Notes: generated by a model from the sequence alone, not told the origin. Shown: positions 18,311 to 28,980, counted from the stretch's first letter. The stretch is DNA of 64,000 nucleotides from Alsobacter sp046349155 (GCA_046349155.1 JAXMCW010000004.1:620001-684000), one strand, 5' to 3'. Translations and numbers: made by a program.

Positions 18311-19648
18311 ATGACGCGCGATGGGCATTCATCTCTCGGCGCGCTGCACGTCGACCTCGCCGATCTCGATGATCTCACGGTCTATGGCCGCGTCGCCAGC
18401 GTGCGCGGCCTGATGATCGAGGTGGCCGGCCCGCTGCAGGCCATGCACGTGGGCGGCATGATCGACATCGAGGTGGCGGCGGGCCAGTTCGTCCCCTGCG
18501 AGGTCGTCGGCTTCTCGGGCCAGCGCGCCCTCGTCATGCCCTTCGGCGCGGTGGAGGGGCTCAGGCGCGGCTGCCGCGCCATCGTGCGCAGCGCGCCGGG
18601 CGGCGTGCGGCCGTCGCGCGGCTGGCTGGGGCGCGTCGTCAACGCCATGGGCGAGCCGGTGGACGGCAAGGGCCCTCTGCCGCCGGGGCCCGACCTCGTG
18701 CGCTTCCGCTCGGAGCCGCCCCCCGCCCATTCCCGCCGGCGCGTCGGCGCGCCGCTGGATCTCGGGGTGCGCGTGCTCAACACCTTCGTCACCTGCTGCC
18801 AGGGCCAGCGCATGGGCATCTTCGCGGGCTCGGGCGTCGGCAAGTCAGTGCTGCTCTCCATGCTCGCCCGCAACGCCGCCGCCGACGTCTCCGTCATCGG
18901 CCTCGTCGGCGAGCGCGGCCGCGAGGTCCAGGAATTCCTGCAGGAGGACCTGGGGGAGGAGGGCCTCGCCCGCGCCGTCGTGGTGGTCGCCACCTCCGAC
19001 GAGCCGGCCCTGATGCGCCGCCAGGCCGCTTACCTCACGCTCGCCCTCGCCGAGCATTTCCGCGACGAGGGGCTGCAGGTTCTGTGCATGATGGACAGCG
19101 TCACCCGCTTCGCCATGGCGCAGCGCGAGATCGGCCTCGCGGCCGGCGAGCCGCCGACCACCAAGGGCTACACCCCGACCGTCTTCACCGAGCTGCCGCG
19201 GCTTCTGGAGCGCGCCGGGCCGGGGACGGGGGAGGGGGCCATCACCGGCGTCTTCACGGTGCTCGTCGACGGCGACGACCACAACGAGCCCGTGGCGGAC
19301 GCGGTGCGCGGCATCCTGGACGGCCACATCGTCATGGAGCGGGCCATCGCCGAGCGCGGGCGCTATCCCGCGGTCAACGTGCTGAAGTCGGTGTCGCGCA
19401 CCATGCCTCGCTCCTGCGACCCCGCCTTCTGGCCGACCGTGCTCGCCGCGCGCCAGGCCATGGCGACGTTCTCGGACATGGAGGAGCTCATCCGGCTGGG
19501 CGCCTACAGGGCCGGCTCCTCGCCCGAAGTGGACCGCGCGATCCGCCTGGCCCCTCTTTTCGACGAATTCCTCCGGCAAGGTAAGGAAGAGTCAACCTCG
19601 TTGGGGGATGGTTATCGTCGTCTCGCGGAGATCATGGCCAGCGCTTGA
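18311..19648 (+). CDS. fliI: Flagellum-specific ATP synthase FliI
   Basis: The 445-aa ATPase has an F1-beta-like fold. The Walker A motif is FAGSGVGKSVLL near residue 175, followed by IGLVGERGREVQEF, the Walker B region LQVLCMMDSVTRFAMAQREIGLAAGEPP and the T3SS/F1 stretch TKGYTPTVFTELPRLLERAG. It powers or assists export of flagellar rod, hook and filament proteins together with FliH and FliJ. It begins a short operon with fliJ and is divergent from ctrA. Confidence 0.94.
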   Translation: MTRDGHSSLGALHVDLADLDDLTVYGRVASVRGLMIEVAGPLQAMHVGGMIDIEVAAGQFVPCEVVGFSGQRALVMPFGAVEGLRRGCRAIVRSAPGGVRPSRGWLGRVVNAMGEPVDGKGPLPPGPDLVRFRSEPPPAHSRRRVGAPLDLGVRVLNTFVTCCQGQRMGIFAGSGVGKSVLLSMLARNAAADVSVIGLVGERGREVQEFLQEDLGEEGLARAVVVVATSDEPALMRRQAAYLTLALAEHFRDEGLQVLCMMDSVTRFAMAQREIGLAAGEPPTTKGYTPTVFTELPRLLERAGPGTGEGAITGVFTVLVDGDDHNEPVADAVRGILDGHIVMERAIAERGRYPAVNVLKSVSRTMPRSCDPAFWPTVLAARQAMATFSDMEELIRLGAYRAGSSPEVDRAIRLAPLFDEFLRQGKEESTSLGDGYRRLAEIMASA

Positions 19649-19712
19649 GGGCCTGATCGTCCGCCCGGTTCGACGGCCGCCCCCGACCGGCCGCCCAGTG
19701 TGAGTGCACCCG

Positions 19713-20132
19713 ATGAAATCGCGTGAAACCGTCATGCGTCTCAAGCGCTTCCAGGTCGACGAAAAACGTCGCCGCGTGGCGCAGATCGAAATGATGATCG
19801 CGGATTTCGAGCGCATGGCGAACGACCTCGAGCGGGAGATCGCGCTCGAGGAACAGCGCGCCGGCATCTCGGACAAGGCGCACTTCGCCTACCCGACCTA
19901 TGCCCGCGCCGCCATGACCCGCAAGGAGAACCTGGTGCGCTCGGCCGACGAGTTGCGCGGCCAGCTCAACGACGCGCGGGTCGAGCTCGAGGAAGCCTTC
20001 GAGGAGCTCAAGAAGTTCGAGATCCTCGACGATCGCGAGCAGGCCCGCGAGCGCGCCGCCGAGAGCGCCCGCGAGCAGGGCGAGATGGACCGCATCGGCC
20101 TCGCCATGCGCGGCACTTTCGCGCGGGCCTGA
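19713..20132 (+). CDS. fliJ: Flagellar export protein FliJ
   Basis: The 139-aa product is almost wholly a charged coiled coil (EKRRRVAQIEMMIADFERMANDLEREIALEEQR). FliJ is expected directly after FliI, where it acts as a stalk-like chaperone-escort factor for the export ATPase. Identification rests on position, size and coiled-coil character more than on motifs. The ATG at 19713 is preferred over a GTG at 19704. No strong ribosome binding site is visible. Confidence 0.82.
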   Translation: MKSRETVMRLKRFQVDEKRRRVAQIEMMIADFERMANDLEREIALEEQRAGISDKAHFAYPTYARAAMTRKENLVRSADELRGQLNDARVELEEAFEELKKFEILDDREQARERAAESAREQGEMDRIGLAMRGTFARA

Positions 20133-20231
20133 GCACTCCTCCACATCCTCGATCCCCCCATCCCGGGGAGCGTCGCCTCTTTGCGGCGCGTCTCGAAGGA
20201 CGAGGGGCCTCGCCGCCTGGTCGCCGGCCCC
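20133..20231. repeat. Intergenic region with half of a palindromic repeat
   Basis: Between the convergent fliJ and acetyltransferase genes, positions about 20186-20215 hold GCGTCTCGAAGGACGAGG. The same unit recurs in the repeat cluster at 28371-28980. A GGGGAGCGTCGCC segment precedes it. No gene fits here. Confidence 0.5.
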
Positions 20232-20852
20232 TCACGCCGGCGGCAGGTCGGGGAACAGGCCGGGGGCGTCGAGGACGGTGAGCCGGGGGTCGCGGACGAA
20301 TTCGAGCGCGAGCCGGCAGGGCGCGAACCCGGAGCTGCGGTAGAACGCGATCGCCCGGGGGTGGTCGAAGTTGCAGGTATGGACGAAGAGCCGCGAGATC
20401 GGCCGCGACCATGCCAGGGCGAGCGCCTCGTCCATCAGCCAGCGGCCGAGGCCGAGTCCGATCACATCCTCGGTGAGCCCGAAGAAGGCGAGCTCCGCCT
20501 CGCCCTCCTGGCGGAAATCCAGCTCCAGGAGCCCGCAGTCCCGCCCCTCCACCACCACGGCGAAGGCCGCCACGCGGGGATCGGCGATGATGGCGGCGAG
20601 GTCCTCCCGCCCGATCTCCAGCCGCGAGAACCAGAGCCAACGCTCGCCCAGCCGCCGATACAGCGCCAGATAGCGGTCAACGTCGTCGGCAAGCGATACG
20701 AGATTCGCTCCGCCGGGAGCCCGCTCGGGGCCCCGGCGCGCGGGCCTCGCCCGCATCTCGAGGAAGGTGACCAGGCAGGCCAGCGTGCCCGGCGGAAGCG
20801 GATGGGTGCCGAAGGGCAGGGAGGCCAGGGGCGACGGGGCGGAGTTCATCAT
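20232..20852 (-). CDS. GNAT-family N-acetyltransferase
   Basis: The 206-aa protein has a GNAT core in its second half. The acetyl-CoA pyrophosphate loop is GLGLGRWLMDEAL, preceded by the beta strand AFFGLTEDVIG and followed by the typical FYRSSGFAP end. The N-terminal 50 residues are not part of the core. The substrate is unknown. It faces fliJ and is divergent from the membrane protein at 21035, and shows no tie to motility. Confidence 0.8.
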   Translation of the reverse strand: MMNSAPSPLASLPFGTHPLPPGTLACLVTFLEMRARPARRGPERAPGGANLVSLADDVDRYLALYRRLGERWLWFSRLEIGREDLAAIIADPRVAAFAVVVEGRDCGLLELDFRQEGEAELAFFGLTEDVIGLGLGRWLMDEALALAWSRPISRLFVHTCNFDHPRAIAFYRSSGFAPCRLALEFVRDPRLTVLDAPGLFPDLPPA

Positions 20853-21034
20853 CTCGCAAAGCGTGCCGCGTTATGGGAGGGGATCGGGACTGGGCCGGCA
20901 GAGGTCAAGGTGCGACGCGTGCCGGAACAACGGGGCCCATCGGGTATGACCGTGTCTTGCGATTGTCGAACGTCTGGTGCAGTGATGCGAGGATTTTCCG
21001 GCCGCGAGGAGGCGGGCTTCGCGGCTCGTCCTGC

Positions 21035-22069
21035 ATGAAGAAGCTGATGGAGTATGTCTGGCCCGTGATCGGCCTTGTGGCCGTCGTGTGGTCCGTCGAT
21101 CTTCTGTACAAGAAGCTCAAGGCCGAGGCCGCCGCCGACCAGGCGGTCAAGGCCCTGCTGGACCAGGGCTCGCTCTGGCAGAACATCCTCACCATCGCCG
21201 GCGTGATCGGGCACAAGATCGCCGACATCCCGCCGCACGCCTACCTGATGGCCGGCCTGTCCACCCTGGTGGCCTATGGCGCGCTCGCCTGGTACGACCG
21301 CATCGCGCTGCTGCACCTGCGCAAGGCCGACGGCATTTCCTGGCTCTACATCTCCGTCTGCTCCTTCGTCACCTACGCGCTCTCCCACAACATCGGGGCC
21401 TCCGTCTTCTCCGGCGGCATGGTGCGCTACCGCGCCTACACGGCGAAGGGACTGACGCCGACCGAGGTGGCGCTGCTGGTGGCCCTGTGCTCCTTCACCT
21501 TCGCCTTCGGCACGATCCTCCTGCTCGGCATCGTGCTCGTCGGCGAGCCGCAGATCCTGCAGCCGCTGGAGCGCCTCTCGCCCGCCTTCGGCATCGGCGT
21601 CACCGTGGGCCGCGCCATCGGCGTCGGCCTCCTCGCCTTCTGCGCGCTCTACACGATCGGCTCCTGGCTGCATTTCAAGCCGCTGAAGATCGGCGGCTTC
21701 GAGATCGTCTATCCGCGCCTGCCCATCGTCGCCCGGCAATATCTCGCCGCGCCGCTGGAGCTGATGGGCGCTGCCGGCATCATCTATTTCGCGCTGCCGG
21801 AGGCCGGCAATCCCGGCTTCTTCGTGGTGCTCGGGGCCTTCCTGCTGTCCTTCTCCGCCGGCCTGCTGTCGCAGGTGCCCGGCGGCGTGGGCGTGATGGA
21901 GGCGGTCTTCCTCGCGGTGATGCCGACCATCCCGGCCCCGGCCGTCTTCGCCGCCTTGCTCGTCTGGCGGCTCTTCTACCTCATCCTGCCGCTCGTCGTG
22001 TCGCTTCCGGTCGTGCTCCTGTTCGAGCGCTCGCGCCTCGCCGAGCTGGCGCGCCGCCCGCCGGTCTGA
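21035..22069 (+). CDS. UPF0104/lysylphosphatidylglycerol synthase-like integral membrane protein
   Basis: The 344-aa protein has about eight hydrophobic segments and matches the transmembrane half of MprF-type proteins (PF03706). Characteristic parts are SFVTYALSHNIGASVFSGGMVRYR and LLSQVPGGVGVMEAVFLAVMP. It lacks the cytosolic aminoacyl-transferase domain, so it is a lipid flippase-like protein at most; substrate unknown. Translation most likely starts at the ATG at 21035 (MKKLMEYVWPVIG). The longer reading from 20873 adds 54 residues with no family support. The next gene starts 5 bp downstream. Confidence 0.83.
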   Translation: MKKLMEYVWPVIGLVAVVWSVDLLYKKLKAEAAADQAVKALLDQGSLWQNILTIAGVIGHKIADIPPHAYLMAGLSTLVAYGALAWYDRIALLHLRKADGISWLYISVCSFVTYALSHNIGASVFSGGMVRYRAYTAKGLTPTEVALLVALCSFTFAFGTILLLGIVLVGEPQILQPLERLSPAFGIGVTVGRAIGVGLLAFCALYTIGSWLHFKPLKIGGFEIVYPRLPIVARQYLAAPLELMGAAGIIYFALPEAGNPGFFVVLGAFLLSFSAGLLSQVPGGVGVMEAVFLAVMPTIPAPAVFAALLVWRLFYLILPLVVSLPVVLLFERSRLAELARRPPV

Positions 22070-22073
22070 GCCC

Positions 22074-22895
22074 GTGCGCGCCCGCGCGACCCGCTTCGGG
22101 CTGCTGACCGTCCTCGGCCTCGCCCGGCGGGGCTTCTTCATTCCCTATCGCTATGCGGCGACGGTTCAGGCGTCCGGCTACCCGGCGCTCGAGCCGCTCT
22201 TTGCCGCCGCCGGGCCGGCCATGCGCGACGTGCTGGCCGACATCGCCCGCCACCGCGCCGCGCTGCGCGCGCTGGAGGGCGGCCCGGAGGGCGCGCGCTG
22301 GTCGCAGGACTGGTTCCCCCGCCTCGACGCCGCCGCCGCCTACGCGATCGTGCGCCGCGCCGCTCCCGCGCGCATCGTCGAGGTCGGCTCTGGCCACTCG
22401 ACCCGCTTCCTGGCCCGCGCCGTGGCCGATGGCGGCCTGGCGACCCGCATCACCTGCATCGATCCCGCGCCGCGCGCCGCCATCGCGGCCCTCGACGTGA
22501 CCCATGTCCCCGCCGTGCTCGCCGGGGCCGATCCCGCGCTGTTCGCCGGACTCGCGGCGGGCGACGTGCTCTTCATCGATTCCAGCCACATCGCCATGCC
22601 CGGCACCGACGTCGACCGCCTCGTGCTCGACGTGCTGCCGCGCCTGCCGGCGGGCGTGCTGCTGCACGTCCACGACATCCTTCTGCCGGACGCCTATCCC
22701 CCGGACTGGGACTGGCGCGGCTACAACGAGCAGACGGTCATCGGCGCGCTGCTCGCCGGCGGCGGCTGGGAGATCGTCTTCGCCAGCCACTACGCCGCCA
22801 CCCGCCTCGCCCCCGACGTCGCCGCGGCCGTGGGCGACCTGCTGCTGCTCCCCGGCGCGTTCGAAACCAGCCTCTGGCTGCGCAAGCGCGCGTGA
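22074..22895 (+). CDS. Class I SAM-dependent methyltransferase (Methyltransf_24-like)
   Basis: This 273-aa protein has a SAM-binding core with IVEVGSGHSTRFLARAV and ITCIDPAPR. A metal- or active-site-like segment DVLFIDSSHI and the VHDI strand after it are typical of small-molecule O-methyltransferase-like proteins. The substrate is unknown. It begins with GTG at 22074, 5 bp after the flippase-like gene, so the two form one operon. That pairing hints at a cell-envelope or lipid-linked role, which is inference. Confidence 0.75.
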   Translation: MRARATRFGLLTVLGLARRGFFIPYRYAATVQASGYPALEPLFAAAGPAMRDVLADIARHRAALRALEGGPEGARWSQDWFPRLDAAAAYAIVRRAAPARIVEVGSGHSTRFLARAVADGGLATRITCIDPAPRAAIAALDVTHVPAVLAGADPALFAGLAAGDVLFIDSSHIAMPGTDVDRLVLDVLPRLPAGVLLHVHDILLPDAYPPDWDWRGYNEQTVIGALLAGGGWEIVFASHYAATRLAPDVAAAVGDLLLLPGAFETSLWLRKRA

Positions 22896-23077
22896 CGCGC
22901 TCCCGCCCCGGCGAGGAGCGCAGCGACGCAGCGGTCCACCCTTCGCCCGGCATGGCGCCAGATTGCTTCGCCTTCGGCTCGCCAGGGCGGGCCCGGCGCA
23001 CAACCAATGGTGAGAATGTCGATTTCTCGCGCTTTCCAGTTGATTTCAACGGTCTTTTTCGCTCGCGCTCGCGCTTC
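22896..23077. other. Intergenic region upstream of the fliF promoter
   Basis: No gene. The first half (GGCGAGGAGCGCAGCGACG, then CAGATTGCTTCGCCTTCGGC) resembles the degraded palindromic repeats seen at 2211 and 4905. The part from 23000 is AT-richer and leads into the fliF promoter. Confidence 0.4.
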
Positions 23078-23115
23078 TTAACCTCCTGCTAACCCTGCAC
23101 CGGGCAATTTTTGCC
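23078..23115 (+). promoter_or_regulatory. fliF class II promoter: CtrA box and ftr-like palindrome
   Basis: TTAA-N7-CTAACC at 23078-23094 is one base from the CtrA consensus. It is followed at 23103-23115 by the palindrome GGCAA-TTT-TTGCC. The spacing and bases match the flhA promoter at 29565-29602 (TTAACC-N4-GCTAACC-N-TGCACC-N-GGCAA). In Caulobacter, CtrA activates fliF and FlbD represses it through an ftr element; this arrangement suggests the same logic. Confidence 0.78.
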
Positions 23116-23159
23116 GAGGCGCCGGCTTGGGCGCCAGTCGTTGGTTTGGGGTTTGGGTC

Positions 23160-24806
23160 TTGCAAGGACTCGTCGATTTCCTCAACAGGCTCGGACCGGC
23201 CCGCATCGCGGCGATGGGGGCGGTCACGCTCGCGCTCGTCGGCTTCTTCGCCTTCATGATCATGCGGTTCTCGCAGCCCGCCATGGGCGTGCTGTTCACC
23301 GACATGCCCATGGAGGACTCGGGCTCGGTGGTGAAGGAGCTCGAGGCGCGCAACGTCAAGTACGAGCTGCGCGACGAGGGCCGCACCGTGCTCGTCCCCA
23401 AGGCCGACATGGCCAAGCTGCGCATGGACCTGGCGGGCAAGGGAATCCCCACGGGCGGCGGCGTCGGCTACGAGATCTTCGACAAGGGCGACAGCTTCTC
23501 GGCCACGAGCTTCGTGCAGAACGTCAACGCGCTGCGCGCGCTGGAGGGCGAGCTCTCGCGCACCATCCGCACGATGTCGCGCGTCCAGGCCGCGCGCGTC
23601 CACCTCGTCATCCCCGAGCGGCGGCTCTTCGACCGCGACCGCGAGCCGGCCCGCGCCTCGATCGCGCTCAAGGTGTCCGGCGAGCTCGACCCCGGCCAGG
23701 TGCGCGCCATCCGCCATCTGGTGGCCTCCGCCGTGGAGGGCCTGCGGCCCGAGCAAATCTCCATCGTCGACGAGAAGGGGCGGCTGCTCGCGGACGGCCA
23801 GCAGGGCGAATCGGCCGGGGCGGCCGCGCTCGACGAGAAGCAGCAGTCCTACCAGCGGCGCGTGAAGTCGCAGGTGGAGGACCTCGTCGCCTCCGTCGTC
23901 GGCCAGGGCCGCAGCCGCGTGCAGGTCTCCGCCGAGATCGATCCCAACCGCGTCCAGCAGACCTCCGAGACCTTCGACCCCGAGAGCCGCGTGGTGCGCT
24001 CCACGCAGACCCGCAACGAGGCCTCCGCCACCGTCGAGGCCAAGGACGGGCAGGTCAGCGTCGGCAACGAGCTGCCGGGCGCCAACGGCGCGGGCGGCGG
24101 CAATGCGCGCGACTCCACCACCAAGGCCGAGGAGGTCATCAACTACGAGATCTCCAAGACAACCCGCACCGAGGTGGTGGAGGGCGGCCGGCTGAAGCGC
24201 CTGTCCGTCGCCGTGCTCGTCGACGGCACCTACAGCAAGGCGCCGACGGGAGAGCTGGTCTACCAGCCGCGCCCGCAGGAGGAGCTCGACCGCATCGCCG
24301 CCCTGGTGCGCTCCTCCGTGGGCTTCGACGCCAAGCGCGGCGACCAGGTCGAGATCGTCAACCTGCGCTTCGCCGACGCGCCCGCCGAGCCGGACGTCGC
24401 GCCCCCGGCGGGCTTCCTGGCCGCCTACGCGCCCACGAAGGACGACGTGATGCGCGGCATCGAGCTCCTGGTGCTCGCCGTCCTCACGCTGGTCGTGATG
24501 CTGGTCGTGGTGCGCCCGCTCGTGCGCACCGTCATCGCCCCGGCGAGCCTGCCCACCCTCGGCGCCGCTCGCCAGGCGGCCATGGCGGCCATCGCCGGGG
24601 CCGGGGCGTCCGGCGCCCCCGCCCTCGCAGGCCCGGGCGCCGAGCCCGTCCACGTCGAGGACTCCGCCACGGGCCGGATGATGGACATCGCCCGCGTCAA
24701 CGGCCAGGTCCAGGCCAAGTCGATCGAGCGCATCGGCGAGATGGTGAAGGAGAACACGGCCGGCACCGTGACGATCCTGCGCCAGTGGATTCATGAGACG
24801 CCATGA
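23160..24806 (+). CDS. fliF: Flagellar MS-ring protein FliF
   Basis: The 548-aa protein has two membrane helices, near residues 17-37 (GAVTLALVGFFAFMIM) and 445-465 (LLVLAVLTLVVMLVVV), flanking a large periplasmic region with PKADMAKLRMDLAGKGIP and the conserved RVHLVIPERRLF segment. It forms the MS ring in the inner membrane on which the switch and export gate assemble. I prefer the TTG at 23160 (MQGLVDFLNRLG), since FliF proteins usually begin this way. A TTG at 23127 with GAGG before it is an alternative. It overlaps fliG by ATGA. Confidence 0.93.
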   Translation: MQGLVDFLNRLGPARIAAMGAVTLALVGFFAFMIMRFSQPAMGVLFTDMPMEDSGSVVKELEARNVKYELRDEGRTVLVPKADMAKLRMDLAGKGIPTGGGVGYEIFDKGDSFSATSFVQNVNALRALEGELSRTIRTMSRVQAARVHLVIPERRLFDRDREPARASIALKVSGELDPGQVRAIRHLVASAVEGLRPEQISIVDEKGRLLADGQQGESAGAAALDEKQQSYQRRVKSQVEDLVASVVGQGRSRVQVSAEIDPNRVQQTSETFDPESRVVRSTQTRNEASATVEAKDGQVSVGNELPGANGAGGGNARDSTTKAEEVINYEISKTTRTEVVEGGRLKRLSVAVLVDGTYSKAPTGELVYQPRPQEELDRIAALVRSSVGFDAKRGDQVEIVNLRFADAPAEPDVAPPAGFLAAYAPTKDDVMRGIELLVLAVLTLVVMLVVVRPLVRTVIAPASLPTLGAARQAAMAAIAGAGASGAPALAGPGAEPVHVEDSATGRMMDIARVNGQVQAKSIERIGEMVKENTAGTVTILRQWIHETP

Positions 24807-25831
24807 TGAGCGGGCCCAAGTTTCGCGCCAATACCGAGCTCACCGGGCTGCAGCGCGCCGCCATCGTGATGCTGGCGCTCGGCGAGGAGCACGGCAGGGA
24901 GATCTGGAACATGCTGGACGAGGACGAGATCAAGCTCGTCTCCAGCGAGATGATGCAGCTCGGCACCGTCGAGGCGGGCCTCGTGGAGCAGTTGCTGCGG
25001 GAGGTCGCCGTGATCGGCGCGAGCGCGCCGCTGCGCGGCGACATCGAGGGCACGCGCGCGCTGCTCTCGAAGGTGCTGCCCAAGGCGATCGTCGACGAGA
25101 TCATCGAATCCGCCAATGGCCCGGCGGGCCGCACCATGTACCAGAAGCTCTCCAACGTGAGCCCGGGGCTGCTCGCCAACTTCCTCAAGAACGAGCACCC
25201 GCAGACGGCGGCCGTCATCCTCTCGCGCGTGCAGACCGAGCACGCGGCGCGCGTGCTGTCCGAGTTTCCGGCGCGGCTGGCGGAGGAGGTCGTGCAGCGC
25301 ATGCTGACCATGGAGGACGTTCCGCGCGAGGTTCTGGAGCGCATCGACCAGACGCTGCGCGTCGAGTTCATCGCCGCGCTCAACCGCCGCAGCCGGCGCA
25401 ACCCGATCGACCAGATGAGCACCATCCTCAGCGCGATGACCCGCGCCGAGGGGCAGCGCCTGCTCGGCGCGATCGAGCGCGGGGATCGCGAGACCGCCGA
25501 CAAGATCCGCGCCAAGATGTTCAGCTTCGACCACCTGGCCGAGATGCCGATCCGGGTCCTGCACACCATCCTGCAGCGGGTGGACCGGAGCGAGCTCGCC
25601 AAGGCCCTCAAGGGCGGGCCGGAGCGGCTGCGCGAGGCCGTGATGTCGACCATGACGAAGCGCGCCGGCCTGCTGCTGCAGAAGGAGATGGAGCTGCTCG
25701 GACCCATCCGCCTGCGGGACATCGACGAGGCCCAGTCCCGCATCATCTCCATCGCCCGCCAGCTCGAGCAGCAGGGCGAGATCGATCTCGCCCCCGCCCC
25801 CGCCTCCGCCGAAGACGACCTGGTCTACTGA
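24803..25831 (+). CDS. fliG: Flagellar motor switch protein FliG
   Basis: The 342-aa protein shows the FliG order: an N-terminal domain binding FliF (LTGLQRAAIVMLALGEEHG), a middle domain with the EHPQTAAVILSRV motif, and a C-terminal domain with torque-helix charge pattern (DIDEAQSRIISIARQLEQQGEI). It couples the C-ring to the stator. The start overlaps the fliF stop, and fliH begins one base after its stop region. Confidence 0.95.
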   Translation: MMSGPKFRANTELTGLQRAAIVMLALGEEHGREIWNMLDEDEIKLVSSEMMQLGTVEAGLVEQLLREVAVIGASAPLRGDIEGTRALLSKVLPKAIVDEIIESANGPAGRTMYQKLSNVSPGLLANFLKNEHPQTAAVILSRVQTEHAARVLSEFPARLAEEVVQRMLTMEDVPREVLERIDQTLRVEFIAALNRRSRRNPIDQMSTILSAMTRAEGQRLLGAIERGDRETADKIRAKMFSFDHLAEMPIRVLHTILQRVDRSELAKALKGGPERLREAVMSTMTKRAGLLLQKEMELLGPIRLRDIDEAQSRIISIARQLEQQGEIDLAPAPASAEDDLVY

Positions 25832-25832
25832 C

Positions 25833-26453
25833 ATGACCGAAGCGCGCCGGTTCACCTTCGACGAGGAGTTCACGCCCGACGGCCGCAGCCGGGTCCTGCG
25901 CCGCGCCGAGGATGTCAAGCGCGTGCAGGACGCGGAGCGCGACGGCTTCGAGCGCGGCGTCATCGAGGGTCGCCGCGCCGCCGAGCAGGAGGCCGCCATG
26001 CGCACCGCCCAGGCGGCCGAGCGCATCGCGGTCCTCGCCCAGGCCGCGCTCGCCCGCCTCGACGCGGAGTCCGCGCGGCTGGAGGGCGAGGCGGCCGAGC
26101 TGGCCCTCGCCTTCGCCCGGAAGGTGGCCGGCGAGGCGCTGCAGCGCGCCCCGCTCGACGACCTGCAGGCCGCCGCGGCCGAGTGCTTCCGCCAGCTCGT
26201 CGGCGTGCCGCACATCGTGGTGCGCGTGCCGCAGGAGCTCGTCGACCGCACGAAGGCGCTGCTCGACCGCCAGGCCCGCGAGCGCGGCTTCGAGGGCCGC
26301 CTCGTCGTGCTCGGCGAGGACGGCATGGGGCAGGGCGACTTCACCATCGAATGGGCGGACGGGGGGATGGTGCGGGACCGCGCCGCCCTGGACGCCCTCA
26401 TCGGCGCCGCGGTCGCGCGGCGCTTCCCCGGCCCGGCCGGGAGCGCTTCGTGA
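25833..26453 (+). CDS. fliH: FliH-like flagellar export ATPase regulator
   Basis: The 206-aa protein has a charged N-terminus, a long Ala/Glu/Arg helix with GxxxG-like spacing (about 30-85), and a C-terminal alpha/beta domain (VVRVPQELVDRTKALLDR, LVVLGEDGMGQGDFTIEWADG), as in FliH/YscL proteins. FliH dimers bind and restrain FliI and dock it to the C-ring through FliN. The position between fliG and fliN supports this. FliH sequences diverge strongly, so the name rests partly on context. Confidence 0.82.
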   Translation: MTEARRFTFDEEFTPDGRSRVLRRAEDVKRVQDAERDGFERGVIEGRRAAEQEAAMRTAQAAERIAVLAQAALARLDAESARLEGEAAELALAFARKVAGEALQRAPLDDLQAAAAECFRQLVGVPHIVVRVPQELVDRTKALLDRQARERGFEGRLVVLGEDGMGQGDFTIEWADGGMVRDRAALDALIGAAVARRFPGPAGSAS

Positions 26454-26464
26454 GGACCTGACGG

Positions 26465-26821
26465 ATGGCCGAACAGGACGACATCCCCCTTCCCAACCTC
26501 AAGAGCGGCGGCATGGACCTCGGCTTCGCCGATGGCGGCCAGCCCGTCCCCGACGATGGCGGCGTCACAGGCAAGGTGGCGCAGGACCTGGAGCACGTCT
26601 TCGACGTGCCCGTGAACGTCTCCGCCGTGCTCGGCCGCACGCGGCTGGAGATCGGCGAGCTGCTGCGCCTGGGCCCGGGCACCGTTCTGGAGCTCGACCG
26701 GCGCGTCGGGGAGGCCATCGACATCTTCGTCAACGACCGGCTCGTCGCCCGCGGCGAGGTCGTGCTGGTCGAGGACAGGCTCGGCGTCACCATGACCGAG
26801 ATCATCAAGGCCGAACGCTGA
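26465..26821 (+). CDS. fliN: Flagellar motor switch protein FliN
   Basis: The 118-aa protein has a disordered acidic N-terminus and a SpoA-type C-terminal domain: VFDVPVNVSAVLGRTRLEIGELLRLGPG, then LDRRVGEAIDIFVNDRLVARGEVVLVEDRLGV. FliN forms the lower C-ring and binds FliH. FliM is not encoded in this window. flbD follows 14 bp downstream. Confidence 0.93.
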   Translation: MAEQDDIPLPNLKSGGMDLGFADGGQPVPDDGGVTGKVAQDLEHVFDVPVNVSAVLGRTRLEIGELLRLGPGTVLELDRRVGEAIDIFVNDRLVARGEVVLVEDRLGVTMTEIIKAER

Positions 26822-26835
26822 GCGGAGGATCATCC

Positions 26836-28188
<1,353 letters not shown>

Positions 28189-28197
<9 letters not shown>

Positions 28198-28313
28198 GGG
28201 GCTGCGCGCGAGCGGGGCGCAGGGGGCTGCGGGTGAGCAGGGCGCAGGAGGATCCGCGTGAGTGGGGCGTAGGGGGCTGCGGGTGAGCCGGGCATGCGGG
28301 GCTGCAGGTGAGG
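28189..28313. repeat. Five tandem copies of a 25-bp unit across the flbD stop codon
   Basis: Imperfect 25-bp units begin at 28189, 28214, 28239, 28264 and 28289. They share the pattern GGGC-N3-GGGGGCTGCG-N-GTGAGC. The first unit contains the flbD stop codon (28195-28197), so the array begins inside the gene and extends into the intergenic region. Stops in the frame argue against coding. It could have arisen by slippage. Confidence 0.85.
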
Positions 28314-28322
28314 CTTTCGCTC

Positions 28323-28980
28323 CGACCGCTGCGGCGCACGTCATGCGACCGGGGCCAACGCCCGGCGCGGCCTCGTCCTTCGAGACGGCCGGGCAGGCCC
28401 GGCTTCCTCAGGATGAGGCCTTGGTGGTTGCGCGGGGGTGCCTTTTGACGGGCTCCAATGAGGCCTCGGTGGGTGCGTTGGTGTGCCTTTTGACGAGCCC
28501 CGATAAAGCCTCGGTGGTTGCGATGGCGTGGTTTTTGACGAGCCTGATGAAGCCTCGGTTCTTACGCCGGCGGACCGTCTGGCCGCAGCCACCCCATAGC
28601 CCCTCATCCTGAGGAGCGGCCGGAGGCCGCGTCTCGAAGGACGAGGGGCGGGGGCGTGAGGCTGTCGGTTCGACCGCTGCGGCGCACGTCATGCGCCAGG
28701 AGCCAACTCCCGGCGCGGCCTCGTCCTTCGAGACGGCCGGGCAAGCCCGGCCTCCTCAGGATGAGGCCTTGGTGGTTGCGCGGGGGTGCTTTTTTGACGG
28801 GTAACGATGAGGCCTCAGTGGGTGCGATGGCGTGGTTTTTCACGAGCCCCGATGAGGCCTAGGTGAAGCGGGCAGGCGGGCGCGGGCGCTGCGGTTCCTC
28901 GATCTCCGTTGGTGCGTCGCAGCCGCCCCAAAGCCCCTCATCCTGAGGAGCGGCCAAAGGCCGCGTCTCGAAGGACGAGG
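28323..28980. repeat. Cluster of palindromic repeats with a nested direct duplication
   Basis: A palindromic unit of 45-48 bp, bounded by CCTCGTCCTTCGAGAC and CTCCTCAGGATGAGG, occurs four times in alternating orientation at 28371-28418, 28602-28646, 28719-28766 and 28936-28980. A larger segment starting at 28323 is repeated from 28671 (offset 348 bp) with point changes. Between units, GAGGCCT(C/T)GGTGG(T/G)TGCG and TTTTTGACGAGCC segments recur. The pattern resembles REP/BIME-type arrays. No credible gene lies here. Confidence 0.8.

Noticed and set aside
20849..22141. Long minus-strand frame opposite the flippase-like gene
   Set aside because: The sequence is low-complexity Glu/Arg/His/Asp, typical of an antisense shadow in high-GC DNA; the plus strand has real membrane segments.
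23127..23159. FliF start at the TTG at 23127
   Set aside because: It adds an 11-residue Trp-rich stretch not usual for FliF and lies only 12 bp after the promoter palindrome. It cannot be excluded, because GAGG precedes it.
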